A DNA stretch of 53,516 nucleotides from Mnemiopsis leidyi (Eukaryota > Ctenophora > Tentaculata > Lobata > Bolinopsidae): positions 143,252 to 196,767 of the forward strand of contig JH153345.1 of NCBI GenBank assembly GCA_000226015.1, given 5' to 3'. The notes under the pieces are model-generated. The model was not told the DNA's origin and did not search any database. It was given only the letters and a program-made list of their open reading frames with translations. Below are positions 49,501 to 53,516 of the stretch, one piece after another. Position numbers and translations under genes: made by a program. Positions within the stretch are counted from its first letter, which is position 1. The number at the start of each line of letters is the position of its first letter.

Positions 49501-52500
49501 AGACCTTCTGAACCTGATTTACGCAACTTCGGGAAGCATCGTGGGGTCTGTTGTAGGATTGATGTCTGTTCAATATATAGGCCGTCTAATACCCATGAGA
49601 ATAGCCAGCTTGCTTATGATGCTGTCTTTGGCAACTTTATTTGTTTGTATCAATCAAACATTCACCGTGGCCACAACAACCATTGCGAAAATCGTAGAGG
49701 CTTTCATCAACTCTGCTATATGGGTGATGATGCCAGAAAGCTTTCCAACAAACATCAGATCAACAGCAATGGGTTTCATTAACGGCTGTGGCAAGGTTGG
49801 AGGAGTGATGGGGGCCGGCAGCGTGTATCTTTTGTTCTATGTCAGTTCTCCGTCTGTGGTTGGTGTGTTTCTTTTTTGTTCTTTAATTGGTTTCTTAGCC
49901 GCGATGATTTATCAAAGGGAGACGAGATATGAAGTTCTCAGAGAAACATGAACGTTAATAGGGATAAAATTTCTTGTTTTAGTTTAGTTATTAAGAAAGA
50001 GTTTTGTGCTTTGGGAATTTTTAACATTTTTTTTAGTATTATAAACTTCCTTGATTTTCTTATACCAGTTTTACTTTACAGATGGTAAGTTGTTAGAATA
50101 TTGAAATAATTGTACCTTTTTGCAGAAAACTTGATTATCCACTTTAAGTGATTCTGCTTTTAAATCTCTGATGTAACGCTTTGATTTTTTAAACATCATA
50201 GTGTCTCTAAGAACTGAGTGGTAAATGAGTGCCCTAGAGCTAAATGAGTACCCTGGCTTAGAAAACTTTTGGCAATCATTCTTCCGTGCGTTGAATAATG
50301 ATTGTCTGCCCATAAATTGATATTATCTTGGTGTCTCGAGCAAGATACGATCAAATTAAACCGGTTAAATTAAACAGTTGGACCGGTCAGTGTGACTGCT
50401 AGAACAAGACTACTCACCACATTGTCTACAGTATCACAAAGGAATGTAATGACAGACATGTAAGGTAATCCACTGTCAGGACAAAGGTCCGCTCCTTTAT
50501 ACTTTAACTTGAGACTAGAGTCTTCGTACACTAAAGTAGCTGACGAGACTTCACCCAAACTGAAAGTTGGGAATATTATTGGCACATCTCACTGCATTTT
50601 GCAATTTAGTCCTAAAACTAGACTTATAAATTTTACATATAGTAGGTGCCGGCTGATACACACGTAAACTGATTTAAAAAAGTAACCACGGTATCGAGTA
50701 CACAATGAAGTGATCGGCCTTGAGATCCTTAGCTCAAGATGTAGTTCAGGACATTGGATCCATTCTTAGTCTTGCAGTTTTAAATGTCTTACAGTTCTAA
50801 ATGTCTTGCAAAGATAAGTTTTATCAAAAAATTTGATCAGGATGACGTAATCACTAAACAGATATCCCGACATTGTAATAACTATGTATTGTCCCATTAA
50901 CTAAATCATTAAAAGTGGTCTACTAGACGAAGTTGAAATACCTGACTCCGTGGCCGACCCCATGTCTCATACACACAGCAGCGTTGGAAGAGCAAGGGGA
51001 AGGAGAGTTTATCCCGCGACACGCGTTTATCGTGAAAGTAAAGTTGTTGTGAGTAGTGTAGTAGTTGCCCCGTGTCAGTGCCAGTCCTGAGATGTCGTAG
51101 CCAGCTATCTCGCACTGAGATAACACTTCCTGCAGTAGATAGAGCTGCTCATGTTTGGAGATATACGTCTCTTTTACTTTATTTTTTCTAGAAACAAAGC
51201 GTATATCGTCCTGACTCTTATTTTAAATGTTTATTGTTTACTGAGATCTTAATGTTAAAAAAAGATTTCCCACATTTAAAACATAAACACATAGAAATGA
51301 AGTACCGATATGACAATGTTTATAGATTTGTTAACCACTAATCTAACCTTGTCACAAGGAAGACCCGAGAACGCAAAAGCCTCGTAGACACAATGAGAAA
51401 CCTCCTTTATCTGATCAAACTCAACCTCCACATCGGAGAGACTATGATCACATACCATCTTTATAGTCGTCTCTCGGATGTCACCTGCCGTTTGGGAATA
51501 TTGAGTACTAGCCGGTAGGGGGATACTGTTTGGGAGACGAGATCTTGAATTTTCAATACAGAACACTGGATAGTGTGTTTCGGTTTAATAAGGGCAGGGG
51601 TTTAGATATCAAAACTGAGATCAAAAATTGACCTATATTTCTGATGCAGCCAATCTGAAAACAAAAAGGAAATAAGTTAAGATGTCCCTAAAATTGAGAG
51701 TCCCACCTCTACTACAGACATCTCCGTTCATGTAGTTCAGTGTGATAACTCCGTTACTGTAGGTCAGAGTTGTGTTCACGTGACCGTTGTTTTTGTGAGT
51801 GTCCGTAACGGTGGAACCCTGGCAGGATCCTGCTGTAGATACTTCTGCGGATAGATGATTTACAGGAGATTTGGAGAGCGTTAGGAAACATACTAAACTG
51901 GAAAATATCTTAGAAAATTGTATCTGTTTTGCGGTTTTTGGCCAATAGGTTGGGAAGCTAACAGATCAACATACCGTTACAAGGGGAAGGTAGAGGGCTA
52001 CAGAAGGAATATGTGTAGGTATGCTCGTCTACTGTCGCTGTGTAGGCCCTGTTTGATAGCCTCCACAGATCGTACGTTACATCTTGTAAACAGGACGTTA
52101 GAGTGATCAATACTTAAAACTTAATAAAATAGAAATGGAATTAAATAAGTCTGAGGGTCATGATGTTGAGATGTTATCTGCATCACAGCAAGTAACACGA
52201 TGAAGGTGACCGTGACAGAAAGGTGGTTACCTGTAACAGGGTTGATGACGGTACAGTTAGTTCCGATAGCGAATGCAGCAGGACAAGCGTGTAGTGTCCT
52301 CCACTCCACCGTTACTTCACAGGTTTCTTCGTTAGCTGATATTGTTGGGAGACTCTGCAAAGTCCGAGCATTAAAAACAATGCTTTATTTCACATCGAGA
52401 ACTGGTCTGGAAGTTTTCCGTTATGACTGTGTGAGAAATCTTTGATGACAAGTGTTGGAGATGAAAGCTTGGTTGTAAAGGTAAATTGTGCGTGATCAGT

Positions 52501-53101
52501 ACAATAATTTGTTCTCATTGCAACTCATCCACAAACCTCGGACTGAGGCTCACAAGTAAAGATGATGTTTGTGGTCCAGCGCCTCTCTCCATCCTTCCCA
52601 CACTCATCGCCGTGATAGTAAGAGAGGAGAATTCTCCCGTCATCCATGACAGTCGGCTCTCCGGACACCCTTCCCACACTGACTTTTGTATTGCCGGAGT
52701 CTGGCGAAGTTTTGTACGTTATACTTGGGAGACTACATCTTTTATCGGAGACCTTCCTAATTTAACACTCAATCACGGTTTTTCGGTCGACCGAAAAAGA
52801 TTGCAAAGGCAAATGCCTTTGGCGGATTTGGGAATCGATCACCCTTCCTCCTGCATAGGATTTCGGGGCAGACACAACCGCACCACCCATTATTAATCCT
52901 GGATGTTGGAAACGAATAAAACTAACCCTTGATGAAGCAAATAGGAATACAAACCCTGGATGTAGCATATAGCTGAGTTGTCTCCGCAGACAGAACTGAC
53001 TCCACAGACGTTTAGAGAGTAGACCCGATTATTGGAGTCTCTGACAGTCCAGTCAGTGTTACGACGTAGTACGCTCAGGTCATACTCCCGCAATGAACTG
53101 T
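34446..53101 (-). CDS. Cation-independent mannose-6-phosphate-receptor-like MRH protein (3' part)
   Basis: Type I membrane receptor of the M6P receptor homology (MRH) class, like IGF2R/CI-MPR, which carries lysosomal enzymes from Golgi or surface to endosomes. Twenty-six exons close in phase to 1241 codons: about eight MRH repeats of roughly 140 residues, a membrane helix (about 1173-1195) and a 46-residue cytosolic tail. Repeats show the C...YDLS.L...NVC...C...SLG...L.Y..GD.C...I.F.C...C.Y.F.W.T..AC pattern. The tail has YKRL (1206-1209, YXXPhi), an acidic Ser run SDSDDSDSD (CK2-like) and DEELL (1235-1239, a DXXLL signal of the type bound by GGA adaptors) two residues from the end. The first exon starts mid-codon, so signal peptide and further repeats lie outside the window. 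No fibronectin-II insert seen. Ligand is not known; repeat 2 seems best to keep sugar-contact residues. Confidence 0.88.
35452..35476 (-). other. 25-base microexon in the receptor tail
   Basis: Acceptor TGCAAG, donor GTAAGT; encodes AQTMAYKR. Phase demands it: the membrane exon ends with two codon bases and the last exon starts in phase 0. The YKRL motif is completed by the first residue of the next exon. Confidence 0.7.
35653..35760 (-). other. Transmembrane exon of the receptor
   Basis: A 108-base exon encoding SSFLMIILLLLAAAFLALLL and LYICI, a single hydrophobic helix with a Ser/Thr-rich luminal flank and an Arg-containing cytosolic flank (NSNRR), as expected for a type I protein. Donor GTAAGC. 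Confidence 0.9.
35925..36640 (-). other. Receptor MRH repeat 8 (rest of exon 36726-36413 and exon 36102-35925)
   Basis: CRYTSPVTESYVDLSQL, YTIHLAKCG, NLVCFKDQ, NTRCEDSADKTW, IVEYTC, CHVLLGVSTPLVC. It is the membrane-proximal repeat; no SLG strand is obvious. Confidence 0.8.
36413..37997 (-). other. Receptor MRH repeat 7 (exons 37736-37619, 37231-37074, 36726-36413)
   Basis: Begins in the 38151 exon (CVFKLGGVVYDFAPL). Then FYLNPCRG, SIACLSEK, SQSLGL, ISLSYSGGSELPC, RTEILFQC, CTYKFTWSSFVAC. The large 36726 exon (314 bases) also encodes most of the first half of repeat 8. Confidence 0.85.
37997..39888 (-). other. Receptor MRH repeat 6 (exons 39888-39778, 39170-39074, 38641-38565, 38151-37997)
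   Basis: Begins in the 41099 exon (CAISDPDTQFLYDLTAL). Then VQILANVCG, VAVCSLFNGQT, LSLGKASTAT, GEVQISYTEG, SSKILVMCC, CVYFFSLCSQKVC. The 39888 exon ends at the first donor of the tandem donor array. Lacks the Arg before its I.F.C strand. Confidence 0.8.
39348..39777 (-). repeat. Tandem array of consensus 5' splice sites
   Basis: On the minus strand, units of GTAAGTATACAAACT (15 bases) and 39-base compound units that add TTTGAAGTT and a GTGAGT donor. There are 17 GTAAGT and 5 GTGAGT sites; the first is the donor of the receptor exon ending at 39778. Unit lengths are multiples of three and the exon's frame stays open to 39319. Confidence 0.93.
42088..42129. repeat. 42-bp perfect palindrome
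   Basis: Left arm ATAAATGATGTTGTTAGACC plus one C, right arm its exact complement, centre CCCGGG. Inside a receptor intron. Confidence 0.95.
42442..42455. other. Small assembly gap (14 N)
   Basis: Run of N in a receptor intron, in a region rich in TGAGGATAA-like repeats. Confidence 0.99.
43118..44373 (-). other. Receptor repeat 3 end and repeat 4 (exons 44373-44199, 43846-43717, 43414-43261)
   Basis: The 44373 exon gives CVYNFLWRTKFAC and starts repeat 4 (CTIRDSESGEVVLDLSSL). Next: YSVAVCDKL, TAVCLATG, SLGLFES, SLTYLNGDVC, RRTVIDFTC. Repeat 4 finishes in the 43118 exon (CETRLKFPTPLVC). Confidence 0.84.
44354..44422. repeat. Duplicated 3' splice site
   Basis: 25 bases are repeated exactly at 44354-44378 and 44398-44422. 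They include the acceptor AG and first 20 bases of the receptor exon starting at 44373, so a copy of the acceptor lies 44 bases upstream of it. Confidence 0.92.
45365..46741 (+). CDS. SVOP-like MFS transporter 1, intronless, 3' frameshift
   Basis: Major facilitator transporter of the SV2/SVOP (SLC22-related) group; substrate unknown. 458 residues from the ATG at 45365 with no intron. Seen: acidic N-terminus, about twelve hydrophobic segments, motif GRVADAYGRKS (110-120) after TM2, PESPRYL (229-235) after TM6, a Cys-containing loop (NYCG...KCQPL) after TM7, and PESFPTNIRSTAIGFINGWG near the C-terminus (412-). The frame stops at 46741 within TM12. One more T in the T7 run at 46731-46737 would keep it open to the TGA at 46815 (about 483 residues), ending in a segment like that of the second copy, so this is either a sequence error or a recent truncation. 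It lies in an intron of the receptor gene on the opposite strand, probably a retrocopy or nested single-exon gene. Confidence 0.88.
   Translation: MADDETNLVRSKGEEDIPAQYGSTTTQQPSIEEFDEKELNEIYEEIGFGPAQYLYWTLVGLVSYSDFAELTLMAVLLPMLRCEWGLSSAFETAIVLSMFASYAIFAMLFGRVADAYGRKSVLQWSILSLLLAAVGGALSPNKWVFFVTRLVTGACVGINLSCIACYSTEFAESKYRAYGILNFAISSSLGIAAVSGEAYLLISLIGWRWLIIIVSLPAVPALILLLVLPESPRYLCVSGQQERAMQAVRFMAKLNGKTLKENVRMICYEREDLGSYPILLNQKNKKSTIGLSFMYFNNIFVDYGFLVLIPLLLSSNYCGTATAPVHKCQPLTKDNLLELTVAGSAAVFGAIAAFIFAQVSGRLKPLRVSSAILVVAVASLFICINHIVIFVTVTTIKFFDTFANVIIWIMMPESFPTNIRSTAIGFINGWGKIGGVFGTGSVYLLFYISPHLLFGLFF
46816..48511. other. Spacer between the two nested transporters
   Basis: AT-rich intronic DNA of the receptor gene. 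Holds a short GGTCCGGTATTCGGACAGGA-type repeat cluster at about 48070-48133. No exon seen; the promoter of the second transporter must lie here. Confidence 0.6.
48512..49951 (+). CDS. SVOP-like MFS transporter 2, intronless
   Basis: Tandem paralogue of the transporter at 45365; 479 residues from the ATG at 48512, no intron, intact frame. About twelve membrane segments; motif GKVSDKYGRKG (106-116), PESPRYLCVSGQQ (225-237), loop Cys pair GSCG...NCQPL, PESFPTNIRSTAMGFINGCG, and a complete C-terminus (MIYQRETRYEVLRET). SV2/SVOP proteins sit in vesicle or plasma membranes; the substrate cannot be told. It lies on the strand opposite the receptor gene inside the same 6-kb intron (50417-44374). Both copies share the same start architecture and lack introns, consistent with duplication of one intronless ancestor. 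Confidence 0.93.
   Translation: MKEERDALTTRGNSSCTENEYGTTEEITKDKLLEINDIYEIIGLGWSQILYYILVTLVSMSDYVELTLLSVVLPSLRCQWGLTPSFEAAITLAAYGSYAVFAVLFGKVSDKYGRKGVIQWSTLVLLLAAIGGAFSPNKWVFLVTRIMTGASIGINISCIVCFGTEIAENRYRIICPVTFLLSSFLGIFLVNIVAYIVLHSLGWRWLIILVSIPTLPALLLILYLPESPRYLCVSGQQQRAMRAVKFMANLNGTKLPENIQIVYFEDADLGSYSMIMDKTHRNSTLSLSTMYFSNIFIEFGLIVFLPLLYSSGSCGVAQVATNNCQPLKRSDLLNLIYATSGSIVGSVVGLMSVQYIGRLIPMRIASLLMMLSLATLFVCINQTFTVATTTIAKIVEAFINSAIWVMMPESFPTNIRSTAMGFINGCGKVGGVMGAGSVYLLFYVSSPSVVGVFLFCSLIGFLAAMIYQRETRYEVLRET
50418..51129 (-). other. Receptor MRH repeat 3, main exons (51129-50942, 50559-50418)
   Basis: Residues 301-410, completed by the 44373 exon. GYDISGLAL, FTFTINAC, AAVCMRHG, SLGEVSSATLVYED, LKLKYKGADLC, SVITFLC, then CVYNFLWRTKFAC. 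The 6-kb intron after this block hosts the two transporter genes. Confidence 0.85.
51348..52260 (-). other. Receptor MRH repeat 2 (exons 52082-51975, 51844-51707, 51565-51348)
   Basis: Residues about 139-300. CTVINPV, TYDLWRL, YTYSFC, SCQGS, VITLNYMNGDVC, RETTIKMVC, HCVYEAFAFSGLPC. It keeps a Gln after the fourth Cys, an Arg before the I.F.C strand and CxY, the places of the sugar-contacting Q, R and Y in M6P-binding MRH domains; the Glu position is unclear. Confidence 0.8.
52255..53101 (-). other. Receptor MRH repeat 1 (exons 53101-52955, 52700-52537, 52354-52231)
   Basis: Residues 1-138. REYDLSVL, VYSLNVCG, SAICYIQ, VSVGRV, ILLSYYHGDEC, NIIFTCEP, CEVTVEWRTLHAC. The first cysteine lies in an exon beyond the window. 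Donors of the first two exons are GTTTGT. The third exon also starts repeat 2. Confidence 0.82.
52779..52798. repeat. 20-bp perfect palindrome
   Basis: TTTTTCGGTCGACCGAAAAA, centred on a GTCGAC, in a receptor intron. Confidence 0.9.
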
Positions 53102-53277
53102 CTGCAAGGTTTGTTGTTAGGAGTATTTAAGTATAGTTATTTAGTTAAAGCTGAACGTTTTAAGGTTTAACAAGAATTGCGGCCGCTTTAATTGTGTCAG
53201 GCGACCGCTGAATTTCCCGTATCATGCCGTCGCTTATTGTCATTAAACTTTGCGAAATGAGGAATGAAAAAAGTAAA

Positions 53278-53325
53278 GACAACCTCGTACCAGACAACCT
53301 CGTACCAGACAACCTCGTACCAGAC
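53278..53325. repeat. 15-bp tandem repeat, three copies
   Basis: GACAACCTCGTACCA three times, upstream of the first visible receptor exon. 53102-53516 otherwise shows nothing I can assign; it is probably intron. Confidence 0.9.
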
Positions 53326-53516
53326 ATAACTTCGGTTAGTTATTATTGTTCTGCATCGGCACGTGTAAATGCAGACGCGCGAGTTAATGCAGCCGTTTGA
53401 TGCAGCCATGTTTGAAAATTTGCACGCGCAAAGTTTGAACACAATTGCGCGTTCTTTGCATAGTTTGTTTCAAATATCTTAACTCTGCATGACGTCTTCA
53501 TTATTGTATTGTATGT

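Noticed and set aside
52701-52756. Longer version of the second receptor exon starting at 52756
   Set aside because: It gives a strand too long for an MRH repeat and needs a GTATTC donor in the exon before; the acceptor at 52701 fits phase and domain spacing better.

Overview
This window is animal genomic DNA: spliced genes with GT-AG introns, long repeat-bearing introns, intronless nested genes, two runs of N, and no operons or ribosome-binding sites. All products are animal families (class I aldolase, Disabled-type PTB adaptor, PPM1D/WIP1 phosphatase, SVOP-like transporters, a mannose-6-phosphate-receptor-like MRH protein), but divergence from vertebrate proteins suggests an invertebrate, possibly a non-bilaterian. 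Nested intronless genes and medium introns would suit a ctenophore; that is only a guess. Gene models were built by hand from splice phase and family motifs, and all internal phases close. || Layout: 1-6640 is repeat-rich DNA with no exon I can support, probably an upstream intron of aldolase. 6641-7209 (+) holds the last two aldolase exons. 8119-14408 (-) is an 11-exon Disabled-like endocytic adaptor of about 825 residues, convergent with aldolase. 14.4-20.9 kb is a divergent intergenic region with dense CACGTG clusters and an X-box-like site. 20874-28567 (+) is a complete 8-exon PPM1D-like phosphatase (368 aa). 28.6-34.4 kb is intergenic and carries a repeat block with hairpins and an 802-base gap. 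34446-53101 (-) is the 3' part (26 exons, 1241 codons) of a type I receptor with about eight MRH repeats, one membrane helix and a short tail with YKRL and DEELL sorting signals; its 5' exons lie beyond the window. Two intronless SVOP-like transporter genes (45365-46741 and 48512-49951, +) sit inside one 6-kb intron of this receptor on the opposite strand. || Two genes share a cell-biological theme: the Disabled-like adaptor carries clathrin/AP2/EH-binding motifs, and the receptor carries clathrin-adaptor and GGA-type tail signals for traffic between Golgi, surface and lysosome. || The most unusual object is at 39348-39777: the 5' splice site of one receptor exon has been amplified into an array of 22 consensus donors (17 GTAAGT, 5 GTGAGT), all in the same phase and in an uninterrupted reading frame, so use of any donor would lengthen one MRH repeat in units of 5 or 8 residues without a frameshift.
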